Assembly (NCBI GenBank): GCA_029781855.1
Contig: JAKOVX010000103.1
Location: 1-64,000 of the forward strand
From: Acidobacteriota bacterium
GTDB taxonomy: Bacteria; Acidobacteriota; Blastocatellia; Pyrinomonadales; Pyrinomonadaceae
Direction of reading: 5' to 3'
Length of the DNA stretch: 64,000 nucleotides
Shown one piece after another: positions 24,574-33,707 of this stretch. Each line of letters opens with the position of its first letter. Positions within the stretch are counted from its first letter, which is position 1. The position numbers and the translations under genes were made by a program. Under the pieces are notes generated by a model. The model was given only the letters and a program-made list of their open reading frames with translations, was not told the DNA's origin and did no database searches.

Positions 24574-24861
24574 ATGTCCGAACCCGATATCTTTGCACCC
24601 TACGACCGTTTGATCGAGATCGACATTCTCGGGACCAAACATATGGTCCCGGAAAACAATTCGCTTCTCAGGTGTTTTCAGTTTCTTTCAATGGAGGCAA
24701 TTTCGTACGGCGATTTTTGCTGGAACGGCGAATGCCTCAATTGCCAGGTCTGGCTGCGTAACGGCGATAAAGAAAAGGCCGTCATCGCCTGCCGGACGAC
24801 CGTCCAGGAAAATATGTCGATCGTCCGGGTGGCAGATGACGTCGATCTGACGGAGATCTGA
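24574..24861 (+). CDS. [2Fe-2S] ferredoxin-like protein
   Basis: A 95-residue protein with plant-type [2Fe-2S] ligands: C49, C54 and C57 in GDFCWNGECLNCQVW and C73 in VIACRTTV, giving C-x4-C-x2-C-xn-C. The N-terminal strands (LIEIDILGTKHMVPENNSLLRCF) fit the beta-grasp fold of ferredoxins and of NADH-dehydrogenase/succinate-dehydrogenase iron-sulfur subunits. It probably carries electrons; its partner is not encoded next to it. Divergent from the glutaredoxin-like gene. Confidence 0.82.
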   Translation: MSEPDIFAPYDRLIEIDILGTKHMVPENNSLLRCFQFLSMEAISYGDFCWNGECLNCQVWLRNGDKEKAVIACRTTVQENMSIVRVADDVDLTEI

Positions 24862-24884
24862 TATCAGGCCCGCAAGTTCCTGGA

Positions 24885-27125
24885 CTATTCAACCGAGCTG
24901 ATCAGAACTACGTCGTTGATCGCCGTTCCTTTTTCATAAAAGACCTTGCTGCCGTCCGGCGACCAGGCAAACCGCAAAATATTTTCTCCCTGCGAATCGA
25001 GCATCACCGCCGCCTCGTCTTTCCCGACCGGTTGTTTCCAGAGCCGGCTGCCTTCGCTGGTACTTGTCGAATAAGCAAAATTCTCATTGTCTATCCAGAT
25101 GATCGGCGAGAGTTTTTCAGGGAGGTTCGTTGTGAACTGTTTCCACACTTGCCCTGTGTCTGCGGCGAGCAAAGTTAAACGGAGATCGGCAGCCGTCGGA
25201 GATGCGGCTTTCGACGAAGGGCTATAGCAGGCGATGTACTTGCCGTCCGGCGAGACTGCAGGCAAGAGCGTGGCCGACGATGAGATCTGCGCCGATTGGC
25301 CACCGGCGAGTGGGATCTTGCGGAGAAGCGGAAGCCGGCTTTTCGTGTCAAAGGCCGAGAAAAATATTTCGGCACCGTTCGAGGATATGCTCGGCGAAGA
25401 CACGCCGGCATCATCGGCGAACTGCACTTGCTCACTGCCGTCCGAGCGCATTCGCCATAGTGAGCGGTTGCCAGAGCGGTTCGACACGAAGAAAATATAA
25501 GCACCGTCGGACGAGATCACGGGCTGAGAATCGACCGACGGATCGCTCGTCAACTGTTTCAGGTGAGTCCCGTCGGCGTCCATCACCCAAATATCCGCAT
25601 TGCCATTGAGAGACGAGCCGAAGACGACCCGGCCGTCCCGCGTCCAAAAAGCTCCCGGAAAACCGAAATTGTGGTCAGGCAAATTGCTCTTGATGCGGAC
25701 GGCCTTGGCCGGATCGTCAGCATTTCCTGCCCAAAAACCGGAAACAAGCTGTGACCTGACCGCGACGACCGATTTCGAATCGGAAGTCAGGCTCAGCCCC
25801 ATTATTCCGTTGGTGCCGTCGGAGATGCGTCGGGGTTCGCCCTCGGGGAACGGCACTTCCCATATCTCGTCGGTTTGCGTGTGCGACGCGTTGCTGTATG
25901 CCGCGACAAGGATGCCGCTGCCGTCAGCTAGCCAGGCCGGAAACCCGATCCACTGCCAGATTCCGGAGGTGAGAACGGTTTGCTTTCCGTCGTCGACGCC
26001 GATCGAGACGGCCGCCATTCTGCCGTCGTCCATCTGTCTCACCGCCGCTATCGACTTGCCGTCGGGCGACCATGAGAGGCCGGTAGTCGAAAACGCGTAA
26101 CGCAGGCTCTCCGATGCCAACTCGCGTTCGGTTTCGTCCCCGAAGGAACGAATGATGACCGAAGAGTGGCCATCGGCGGGGTAATTTCGAACAAAAGCAA
26201 AATTGTGCCCGTCCGGCGAGATCGCGATCGAGCTGTCGACATCGCTGGCGATCAGCTTGGCCGGGCCGCCGAGTGTCGAAACCCTAAACAATTTGCCAAC
26301 CTGCGGCTGGCCGGGCGCCGGCTTTTCTTCATACGAGGTATAAAAGATGTCTTTGCCATCCGGTGCGAATGCGAGTCCGGCGATTCGGCGTTCTGCTGCG
26401 GGCAGGACCTCGATCGATGTCGAGTTGTCGACCTGACGCAGAAGCAGCGAGTAGAGGCCGTTTCGGCGTTCGACCATCGCGATGAATTTGCCGTCCGGCG
26501 TGACTCGTACAATTGCGATGTCCCCGTCGGAAGTCAGCTTTTTGACCGAGATATTGCTAAATGCCGACGCCGACATCTTTGTCGGCCGAGCGTAGCGAAA
26601 CGCCGCATACACACCCACGACAACGAAAATCGCCAATAGCAGAAACACCGCAAATTTGACGGCATTACTCTGGAAAAAACGATAGTCGACGAGGTCGCCC
26701 GCCCGGATGTCGATCGAGGCCTCGGGAGATTCGACCCGCTCGGTAGAGATACTCGTACGGACGCTGCGGCGGACAACAACGACCTCGTCTTCTCCGACGA
26801 TCTTGCGAACATCGCCGTTGAAACGGTAACCCCGCCGAGGAATGGTCTCGATGAACTGACGTCCGTCGAGCCCGGTACCGAGAGCTTTTCGAAGTGTGGA
26901 AATATTCTGTGCGAGGGTCGATTCTTCGACGAACGTGTCCTTCCATACCTCGTCGAGCAGGGTGTCCTTGTTAACAAGGTTCCCGTTGTTTTCCAGCAGG
27001 ACCAGAAGGGTATCGAACGCCTTAGGAGTCAGCGACACAGGCTGATCTCCGAGCCACAACCGGCCCTCGTCGACATCAACGGTGAACGAATCGAAACTGT
27101 AAATGACCCTCATTGCCGCTTTCAT
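24885..27125 (-). CDS. CadC-type winged-helix regulator with TolB-like beta-propeller
   Basis: A 746-residue membrane-bound regulator. Residues about 10-105 form an OmpR/CadC winged-helix DNA-binding domain (GRLWLGDQPVSLTPKAFDTLLVLLENNGNLVNKDTLLDEVW...FIETIPRRGYRF). One transmembrane helix follows (about 156-176). The periplasmic C-terminus (about 190-746) is a beta-propeller of repeated PD40/WD40-like strands (FSPDGK, SPDGKSIAAV, SSDGAYIFFVSNRSGNRSLW). It would sense a periplasmic ligand or protein and regulate transcription directly from the membrane. A second Met at codon 5 is an equally plausible start. Target unknown; divergent from the small gene at 27342. Confidence 0.88.
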   Translation of the reverse strand: MKAAMRVIYSFDSFTVDVDEGRLWLGDQPVSLTPKAFDTLLVLLENNGNLVNKDTLLDEVWKDTFVEESTLAQNISTLRKALGTGLDGRQFIETIPRRGYRFNGDVRKIVGEDEVVVVRRSVRTSISTERVESPEASIDIRAGDLVDYRFFQSNAVKFAVFLLLAIFVVVGVYAAFRYARPTKMSASAFSNISVKKLTSDGDIAIVRVTPDGKFIAMVERRNGLYSLLLRQVDNSTSIEVLPAAERRIAGLAFAPDGKDIFYTSYEEKPAPGQPQVGKLFRVSTLGGPAKLIASDVDSSIAISPDGHNFAFVRNYPADGHSSVIIRSFGDETERELASESLRYAFSTTGLSWSPDGKSIAAVRQMDDGRMAAVSIGVDDGKQTVLTSGIWQWIGFPAWLADGSGILVAAYSNASHTQTDEIWEVPFPEGEPRRISDGTNGIMGLSLTSDSKSVVAVRSQLVSGFWAGNADDPAKAVRIKSNLPDHNFGFPGAFWTRDGRVVFGSSLNGNADIWVMDADGTHLKQLTSDPSVDSQPVISSDGAYIFFVSNRSGNRSLWRMRSDGSEQVQFADDAGVSSPSISSNGAEIFFSAFDTKSRLPLLRKIPLAGGQSAQISSSATLLPAVSPDGKYIACYSPSSKAASPTAADLRLTLLAADTGQVWKQFTTNLPEKLSPIIWIDNENFAYSTSTSEGSRLWKQPVGKDEAAVMLDSQGENILRFAWSPDGSKVFYEKGTAINDVVLISSVE

Positions 27126-27341
27126 ATAAGTTTCAAGCAGTTTTCAAGAGAATTTCAACAAACTTTCAAGACTCGGGAAATAACATTTGTTACGTTCCAG
27201 CAAGATGAAGTGAGCGGCGGGATCGACATCGGTGAACTGACTAGCATCCGCTACCGCGTCGTTGTGGTCTGTTCACTTCATCCTAATACGAACCGGTTTT
27301 TTATTGCAAACATTTTTTAGAACGGCAGACAGGTCGGAATA
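27126..27341. other. Divergent intergenic region
   Basis: About 215 bp between the CadC-type regulator and a small plus-strand gene. Just upstream of the regulator start are four TTTCAAG/TTTCAA repeats about 10-14 bp apart (27129-27171), which could be a binding site of the regulator itself (autoregulation), as such proteins often bind AT-rich direct repeats. This is inference. Confidence 0.4.
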
Positions 27342-27602
27342 ATGAACACGATACGTGAAACAAGAAGCATCGAGACCGACGAGATCTGGGTGATCAGGCG
27401 CAAGCGGCTGTGGCAGAGGCGGTATTGCCTTCAGTGCGAAATGGAGGTTAGCGTCGTTGGGCCGGACGAGGCCGCGTTCATCGCCTTTACTAATGTTGCG
27501 TCGATCTTCGAATGCATCGGGACCGGGCAGGTGCATATCGAGTACCTCGAGGGGGCGACGCCAATGATATGCGTAGAGTCGCTTCGTTCGATCCGGGTAT
27601 AG
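27342..27602 (+). CDS. Small protein of unknown function
   Basis: An 86-residue basic/acidic protein with a single CxxC (RYCLQCEME, residues 28-36) and no signal peptide or membrane segment. Its composition is normal for a soluble protein. Located 38 bp ahead of the TPR/secreted gene and divergent from the CadC-type regulator. No family recognised. Confidence 0.55.
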   Translation: MNTIRETRSIETDEIWVIRRKRLWQRRYCLQCEMEVSVVGPDEAAFIAFTNVASIFECIGTGQVHIEYLEGATPMICVESLRSIRV

Positions 27603-27640
27603 CCGGGCATTCAAATGCAAAAAATTAGGAGCCAGATCAA

Positions 27641-28579
27641 ATGGAAACAGAATTGAGAAGAATTGTCGTTGGGGTAGCCGCATTGCTCTTCATATTTATC
27701 TGGGGCTCGATCGTGATCGTCGCCCAGGGTGCTCCGAGCCCTCAAATGGCGGCAGCGGGCGAGTTGCTCAAGGCTGGTAAGTTCGGCGAAGCAGCCGAGG
27801 CCTATTCGGTGATCGTAAAAGACGATCCGGCAAACGCAGCGGCGTGGTACCAGCTCGGGTCAGCGGAATATTCATTGAAGAATTACGAGAGATCGGCTGC
27901 GGCATTTAAAAAGAACGTGGCGATCAGCGATAGCCCGTTCGGAATGTACAACCTCGCGTGCGTCTATTCGTTGATGGGTCAGAAAGAGAGCGCGATCGAA
28001 TGGCTCACAAAGGCGATAGACAACCCCAAGGCGATATTACAGGCGGTAAATTTCAATGATCCGGACCTGGCGGCTGTAAAGGACGATCCTCGAGTCAAAG
28101 CCTTGGCGGAAAAGGTCGATCGCCAAGTCCGGCCTTGTATGTACCAGGACGAAGCCAAACAGTTCAATTTCTGGGTCGGAGAATGGGAAGTCTACAATCC
28201 GCAAGGCCGGCACGACGGCTCCAGCGTTATACAGAGCTTTGCGGCCGGATGCGGCATTTTGGAGAATTGGAGCAGTTCGCTTGGCGGAGGCGGTGGAAAG
28301 AGCATCAATTTTTACGATCCGGAAGCCAAGAAATGGTTTCAGTACTGGATGGGCTCGAACGGTGTACCGACACGCTATTCAGGTACCTATTTCGACGGTG
28401 CGATGAGATACGAGGGCGAGGTCACGACGGCCAACGGAAAACGTACGCTCCTGCGGCTGACGTTTTTCAACATTGACAGCAACACTGTCCGTCAATTTTC
28501 CGAAAGCTCAAACGACAACGGAAAGACGTGGACCACGAATTACGACTACAAATACATTAGGCGTAAGGGCACGAACTAG
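27641..28579 (+). CDS. Exported TPR protein with C-terminal lipocalin/DUF1579-like domain
   Basis: A 312-residue protein. An N-terminal hydrophobic segment (about 10-30, ending IVIVAQG) is a signal peptide or anchor. Residues about 35-150 are TPR-like repeats (AGKFGEAAEAYSVIVKDDPANAAAWYQLGSAEYSLKNYERSAAAFKK). The C-terminal half (about 165-305; FNFWVGEWEVYNPQGR...GILENWSS...WFQYWMGSNGVPTRYSGTYFDGAMRYEGEV) is a beta-barrel like the DUF1579 family, seen in secreted proteins of unknown biochemical role. Follows the small gene at 27342. Confidence 0.75.
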   Translation: METELRRIVVGVAALLFIFIWGSIVIVAQGAPSPQMAAAGELLKAGKFGEAAEAYSVIVKDDPANAAAWYQLGSAEYSLKNYERSAAAFKKNVAISDSPFGMYNLACVYSLMGQKESAIEWLTKAIDNPKAILQAVNFNDPDLAAVKDDPRVKALAEKVDRQVRPCMYQDEAKQFNFWVGEWEVYNPQGRHDGSSVIQSFAAGCGILENWSSSLGGGGGKSINFYDPEAKKWFQYWMGSNGVPTRYSGTYFDGAMRYEGEVTTANGKRTLLRLTFFNIDSNTVRQFSESSNDNGKTWTTNYDYKYIRRKGTN

Positions 28580-28620
28580 CATCGAAACGGCCATTGCTGT
28601 GCTCATTTAGTCGCGTCGGC

Positions 28621-28941
28621 CTAGTATTTCGGGATGCTCGGATCGACGTCGTCGGACCAGGCGAGGATGCCGCCGGTCAGATTCTTCATCACGCCTTGAA
28701 AGCCCGAACGGGCAAGTACATCGATCGCCCGGGCACTGCGCATGCCGGAACGGCACATCACGACGGTCTCGACATCAGGAGCAAGTTCGTTCATTCGGCT
28801 GATGATCTCAGCGAGCGGGATCAGCTTCGACCCTTCTATACTCGCGAACGCGAATTCGTCGGGCTGCCGGACGTCGATAATTTGGATCTCTGCGCCGCTA
28901 TCAAGCGCGGCTTTAAGTTCACGAGCGGTTATTGCCTGCAT
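28621..28941 (-). CDS. Rhodanese-like sulfurtransferase
   Basis: A 106-residue single rhodanese domain: IQIIDVRQPDEFAFASIEGSKLIPL (about 19-43) and the active-site loop VVMCRSGMRSA with Cys63, which would carry the persulfide; NLTGGILAWSDDVD closes the domain. No signal peptide, so cytosolic, similar in size to GlpE. Probably moves sulfane sulfur to an acceptor. Convergent with the preceding plus-strand gene. Confidence 0.9.
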   Translation of the reverse strand: MQAITARELKAALDSGAEIQIIDVRQPDEFAFASIEGSKLIPLAEIISRMNELAPDVETVVMCRSGMRSARAIDVLARSGFQGVMKNLTGGILAWSDDVDPSIPKY

Positions 28942-29131
28942 CTATTGCTCCGAAAATTTGGTATCGATACCTAGAAATTAACTCTAATGTAGCGTGACGC
29001 AGCGGTTCGTGGCAAGGCCGACGAACAGAGCGGCCAATAGCGCGTTACCGACGGTTTACAAAAATTTACATAATTGCGATTTTAGGTCGTTGTCGAGTGA
29101 GATACACTTTTACTTGCTTAAAGTGAAAGCT

Positions 29132-30442
29132 ATGCGGTATTTACGCGAGTTTAGATGGATCGTGCCGTTCGTGGCCATAGTCGCGACGTTTGGAATGTCG
29201 TGCGGAACCGCGAAGCCCGACGCCGTTCAGACGTCAAATTCGAACTCCGCTCAGGACGCCCAGAATGCCGCGATACCGGTCACGCTCGGCAAGAGTGAAT
29301 CGAGACAGGTGGCTGCCGTCCTGCTCGCGACCGGCAGTCTCGTCGCCGACGAAACCTCAGACATTGCCCCGAAGGTCGCCGGAAAAATGGCGAATATCTC
29401 GGTCAACGTTGGACAGTATGTTTCACAGGGTGCCGTGATCGCTAAGATCGACGATACCAATGCACGGCTGGCCCTGGCGACCGCAAAAGCCTCGGTCAAG
29501 CAGGCCGAAGCCGCAATTCGCCAGGCCGAAGCCCGACTCGGACTTGACAAGAACGGGTCCTTTAACGCGTCGACCATACCGGAAGTCCGTGCCGCCAACG
29601 CGAATTATCAACAGGCATTGGCCGAACTCAAACAGGCCGAAAATAACGAACAGCGTTATCGCGAACTGCTCGAATCGGGCGATGTCGCGATGATGACCTA
29701 CGAACAATATCGCACCGCACGCGATACCGCCCGGGCAAAAGCTAATAACGCCAAGGACCTGCTCGATGTCGCCGTCAACACCGCGAAACAGAACAATCAG
29801 GCGATAGCGAGTGCAAGAGCGGCGTTTGAATCGGCCCAGACACAGGTCGCAACGGCAGAGCAGAACATTGCCGATACCGTCATTAAGGCTCCGTTTGCAG
29901 GGTACATAAGCGCCCGGCCCACTGCGGTCGGCGAATTCGTTACGTCGGCTTCGAACATTGCCACGATCCTGCGGACGAATCCGATGAAGATAAATATCCA
30001 GGTGGCTGAGGCGGACGTTCCGTCGGTCGTGGTCGGCCGCAGTGTTTCGCTTCAGGTCGATGCATATAAGGACCGGAGTTTTGCGGCGACGGTCTCGGCG
30101 ATCAATCCTTCGGTCGATACATCATCCCGTTCGGCCGTCATCGAGGCTCTCGTCGAGAATGGCGATAACGCACTCCGCGCGGGCATGTTCGCAACCGTCA
30201 AGATCACACGTTCGGGAGGCAGCACAGGAATTTTCGTACCGAAAGCGGCCGTCTACAATGACCGAACAACGCAGTCGTTCAGACTATTCGTCATTCAGGA
30301 TGGCGTTGCCAAACTCAAGGTCGTGCAGCTCGGAACCGAGGAGAACGGCTACGTCCAGATACTTTCGGGCGTCGACGCGGACGAGAATATTGCGTTGAGT
30401 AACGTCGACCTGCTCTTCGAGGGAGCCAAGGTAACGACCTAA
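29132..30442 (+). CDS. RND efflux periplasmic adaptor (HlyD/MFP family)
   Basis: A 436-residue lipoprotein: signal with lipobox TFGMSC, acylated at Cys24. It is followed by a barrel-sandwich (lipoyl) domain split by a long helical hairpin of about 130 residues (VKQAEAAIRQAEARLGLDKNG...VATAEQN), then IADTVIKAPFAGYISARPTAVGEFV and the membrane-proximal beta-barrel, as in AcrA. It joins the inner-membrane RND pump to the outer-membrane channel. The ATG at 29132 is chosen because it begins the lipoprotein signal; an upstream open frame to 28994 is not protein-like. First gene of a three-gene efflux operon; 12 bp before the RND gene. Confidence 0.93.
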   Translation: MRYLREFRWIVPFVAIVATFGMSCGTAKPDAVQTSNSNSAQDAQNAAIPVTLGKSESRQVAAVLLATGSLVADETSDIAPKVAGKMANISVNVGQYVSQGAVIAKIDDTNARLALATAKASVKQAEAAIRQAEARLGLDKNGSFNASTIPEVRAANANYQQALAELKQAENNEQRYRELLESGDVAMMTYEQYRTARDTARAKANNAKDLLDVAVNTAKQNNQAIASARAAFESAQTQVATAEQNIADTVIKAPFAGYISARPTAVGEFVTSASNIATILRTNPMKINIQVAEADVPSVVVGRSVSLQVDAYKDRSFAATVSAINPSVDTSSRSAVIEALVENGDNALRAGMFATVKITRSGGSTGIFVPKAAVYNDRTTQSFRLFVIQDGVAKLKVVQLGTEENGYVQILSGVDADENIALSNVDLLFEGAKVTT

Positions 30443-30454
30443 GAAACGGGCCTT

Positions 30455-33400
30455 ATGCAATGGTTAGCGCAAATATGTGTTCATCGACCGGTTTTTGCGA
30501 CCGTGATCGTCATGTTTCTGACCGTTGTGGGAGGCTTTAGTTTTTTTACGCTCGGTGTCGATCGATTTCCTAAGATCGATCTGCCGACTATAAGCGTAAG
30601 GACAGATAACACCGGTGCGGCTCCTGCCGAGATGGAGACCGAGGTCACCGACATTATCGAGGGTGCCCTGAACACGATCCCGGGCATCGATGAGATGCGT
30701 TCGTCGTCGTCCCGCGGCAGCTCGAACGTCACTCTCACTTTTAACCTCGACAAAGATCCCGACCAGGCATATCAAGAGATCCAGCAGAAATTGAGCGGCG
30801 TCGTAAATCGTTTGCCTGAAAGCGCCGATCCGCCGACCGCCCGAAAGAGCGACCCCGATTCGCAGCCCGTGCTTCAGTACGTGATCAGCGCTCCGCGAGA
30901 CGTCGTTGACCTCTCGGATATGATCCAAACACTTGTGATGGACCGTATCGAATCGGCGGACGGCGTTGGTGAAGTGTTTGCGTATGGTGTACGTCAAAAG
31001 CAGATCAAGCTCTACGTTAATCCTGACCGGCTGAGGGCATACAATCTTTCGGTCACACAGGTGACGAGTGCTGTGTCGGCCCAGAATCAGGAACTTCCCG
31101 GTGGAACGCTGGTCGAAGGTGCAAAGACGGTCGGGTTGCGGACGATGAGCAAGCTGACGAACGTTGCCGATTTCAACGACATCGTCATCGCCACGCGAAA
31201 CGGCTTTCCGATCAAGTTCAAGGACATTGGCAGGGTCGTGGAGGGCGGCGTGGACGCATCATCCGCGATCACTCTGAACGGTGTGCAATCGCTTTCCGTC
31301 GGAGTCCGAAAGCAGTCGGGGTCGAACACGGTCGCTGTCATCAATAACGTCAAAGCCCGCATGGCGACGATCATTCCCACGCTGCCGTCGGATATGAAGG
31401 TCACGGTCATTCGCGATCAGTCCGAGTTCATCGAGAATTCGCTGCATTCGATCGAGGAACACCTTATTCTAGGAGGCATTTTTGCCGCGGTCGTAGTTTT
31501 CTTTTTTCTATGGAATTTTCGCACGACATTCATCGCGGCACTGGCGATCCCGACGTCGATAATAGCCGCGTTTGCTGCCATCGCCGCCCTTGGGTACACG
31601 CTGAACCAGATGACGCTCCTTGCCCTGACGCTGATGGTCGGGATCGTCATCGACGACGCCATAGTTGTACTTGAAAATATCTACCGCTTTGTCGAAGAGA
31701 AGGGAATGAACCCTTTTCAGGCCGCGATCGAGGGAACCAAGGAGATCGGCCTGGCCGTTTTGGCGACAACACTATCGCTGCTCGCGGTTTTCATTCCCGT
31801 CGGATTCATGACCGGCATTGTCGGACGATTTATGTCTTCGTTCGGGTTGACCTCGGCTGCGGCGATCGCAGTTTCGTTGATCGTATCGTTCACGCTGACG
31901 CCGATGCTCGCCGCACGATGGATCAAGCCGAAGAACGAACCGACCGCCGGCAGCGAACCGATCGTGGCGGACGGCCCGGACGACCGAGGTTCGCTGGACA
32001 CCGCCGCGGATCATCACGAACACGACTCGAAATCCGGCTGGTTTTACAGCAAGGTGGACGGCGGATATACGTGGCTGCTGCGGCTGTCGATGAGATTCCG
32101 CTGGGCGGTCGTGCTGCTCTGCGTGCTGGTTGTCGCCTCGATATATCCGTTATATAAGTACGTCGGAATGGCATTCCTCCCCGACGAGGATGAATCGCTT
32201 TATCAGATCAGTATGCGAGGGCCGCAAGGCACGTCGCTGGCGGCGATCCAGTCGATACTCGATCGTATCGCGAGAGACGTCCGAGAGCAGATCCCGGGGA
32301 TCAAGGATACGGTCGTTCTCGCCGGGCTTGGCGGATCGAATTCAGGCTTTATAAACGTAAGCCTCGTGCCGGTCGGCGAACGCAAATTCTCGCAGTCCGA
32401 TCTGATCGGCAAGACCCGCGGAATAGTTAAAAAATACTCGAACGACGATTACAAAGGGTCGGTGTCGGCGACGTCGTCGATCGCCGGCAGCATCGGCCTC
32501 GGCCGCGGCGGAGGTTCGGGCATCGGATATTACATCGCGGGCCCGGATATGGACAAGTTGAACGAGGCAGCGAATCAGGTCGTCGCCCGCATGAAAGAAG
32601 ACCCGATATTTCGCGATCCGGATAATTCCGTTGATGCCGGTTCTCCGGAAGTAAAATTCGTGATCGACCGGGTCAAGGCCGCTGACCTCGGAGTTCAGGC
32701 AAACGATATTGCGCGCGCGCTGAATATTGCCGCTGCCGGTCAGCGGGTATCGACGTTCAGCGAAGGGACGCAGCAATATGACGTCGTCGTACAGGCAGAT
32801 GAACCGTTCCGCCGGACCCGCAATAATCTCGAGTATTTTACGGTGGCGTCGTCGACCGGAACTCCGGTCAGCCTCGATAAGGTGGTCACTCAGGAGGCGG
32901 GATTGAGCCCCTCGTCGATCAGCCGGCTCAATCGTCAGCGCGTGGTTACGATATCGTCGAGCCTGCCGCCAAACACGTCTGAAGCGGACGCGTTGGCAAA
33001 GGTCGAACAATACGTCAAGGATCTAAAATTACCGCCGGAATACACGACCGGCGTGACCGGACAGTCAAAGGAACTGCAGCGTGCGTACCAGTCGTTTCTG
33101 TTGGCTTTCTTGCTTTCATTCGTTTTCATGTACCTGATCCTTGCGGCACAGTTTGAGTCGTTCATCCATCCGGTGACGATCCTGCTAACTTTGCCGCTGG
33201 CGGTACCTTTCGCCTTGTTATCGACAGCAATGGCTGGCCAGACGCTGAACATCTTTTCGGCCCTCGGCATCTTGCTGTTGTTCGGTATCGTCAAGAAGAA
33301 CGCCATTTTGCAGATCGACCACACCAATACGCTTCGGTCGAGGGGAATGGCCCGATATGATGCGATCATTCGGGCGAACAGGGACCGCTTGCGGCCCATC

Positions 33401-33697
33401 CTGATGACGACGATCGCCCTCGTTGCCGGCATGATCCCGCTCGTGCTCGGAAGCGGAGCCGGTGCCGCGACGAACCGATCGATCGGTATTCTTGTGGTCG
33501 GCGGCCAGTCGATGTGCCTTTTGCTAACGCTGCTTGCCGTTCCGGTTTTCTATTCACTGTTCGACGATGCTAAGGAGCTGACCATATTTCGTTCGATCTC
33601 GAACGGACTATCGAATTTGACATCGGTATTCCGTCGCCCGAGACCGGCCAACGACATCGAACAGACCGAACAATTTGAGGGCAACGAAGCGGGTTGA
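30455..33697 (+). CDS. RND efflux pump inner-membrane transporter
   Basis: A 1080-residue AcrB-type proton-driven pump. It has the two-fold repeat of this family: TM1 near residues 10-30 (VHRPVFATVIVMFLTVVGG), a first large periplasmic loop, a TM2-6 block from about 335 with the proton-relay Asp pair in VGIVIDDAIVVLENIYRF, a second periplasmic loop, and a TM8-12 block including GIVKKNAILQIDHTN with the relay Lys. A hydrophilic acidic/His-rich insertion (EPTAGSEPIVADGPDD to HHEHDSKSG) lies in the cytoplasmic loop between TM6 and TM7. Exports hydrophobic or amphiphilic compounds; substrate unknown. Overlaps the open frame of the next gene. Confidence 0.95.
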   Translation: MQWLAQICVHRPVFATVIVMFLTVVGGFSFFTLGVDRFPKIDLPTISVRTDNTGAAPAEMETEVTDIIEGALNTIPGIDEMRSSSSRGSSNVTLTFNLDKDPDQAYQEIQQKLSGVVNRLPESADPPTARKSDPDSQPVLQYVISAPRDVVDLSDMIQTLVMDRIESADGVGEVFAYGVRQKQIKLYVNPDRLRAYNLSVTQVTSAVSAQNQELPGGTLVEGAKTVGLRTMSKLTNVADFNDIVIATRNGFPIKFKDIGRVVEGGVDASSAITLNGVQSLSVGVRKQSGSNTVAVINNVKARMATIIPTLPSDMKVTVIRDQSEFIENSLHSIEEHLILGGIFAAVVVFFFLWNFRTTFIAALAIPTSIIAAFAAIAALGYTLNQMTLLALTLMVGIVIDDAIVVLENIYRFVEEKGMNPFQAAIEGTKEIGLAVLATTLSLLAVFIPVGFMTGIVGRFMSSFGLTSAAAIAVSLIVSFTLTPMLAARWIKPKNEPTAGSEPIVADGPDDRGSLDTAADHHEHDSKSGWFYSKVDGGYTWLLRLSMRFRWAVVLLCVLVVASIYPLYKYVGMAFLPDEDESLYQISMRGPQGTSLAAIQSILDRIARDVREQIPGIKDTVVLAGLGGSNSGFINVSLVPVGERKFSQSDLIGKTRGIVKKYSNDDYKGSVSATSSIAGSIGLGRGGGSGIGYYIAGPDMDKLNEAANQVVARMKEDPIFRDPDNSVDAGSPEVKFVIDRVKAADLGVQANDIARALNIAAAGQRVSTFSEGTQQYDVVVQADEPFRRTRNNLEYFTVASSTGTPVSLDKVVTQEAGLSPSSISRLNRQRVVTISSSLPPNTSEADALAKVEQYVKDLKLPPEYTTGVTGQSKELQRAYQSFLLAFLLSFVFMYLILAAQFESFIHPVTILLTLPLAVPFALLSTAMAGQTLNIFSALGILLLFGIVKKNAILQIDHTNTLRSRGMARYDAIIRANRDRLRPILMTTIALVAGMIPLVLGSGAGAATNRSIGILVVGGQSMCLLLTLLAVPVFYSLFDDAKELTIFRSISNGLSNLTSVFRRPRPANDIEQTEQFEGNEAG

Positions 33698-33707
33698 AAA
33701 TCTCCTG

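Noticed and set aside
28994-29131. 46-codon extension of the efflux adaptor
   Set aside because: The lipoprotein signal begins at 29132; the upstream part has no signal character.
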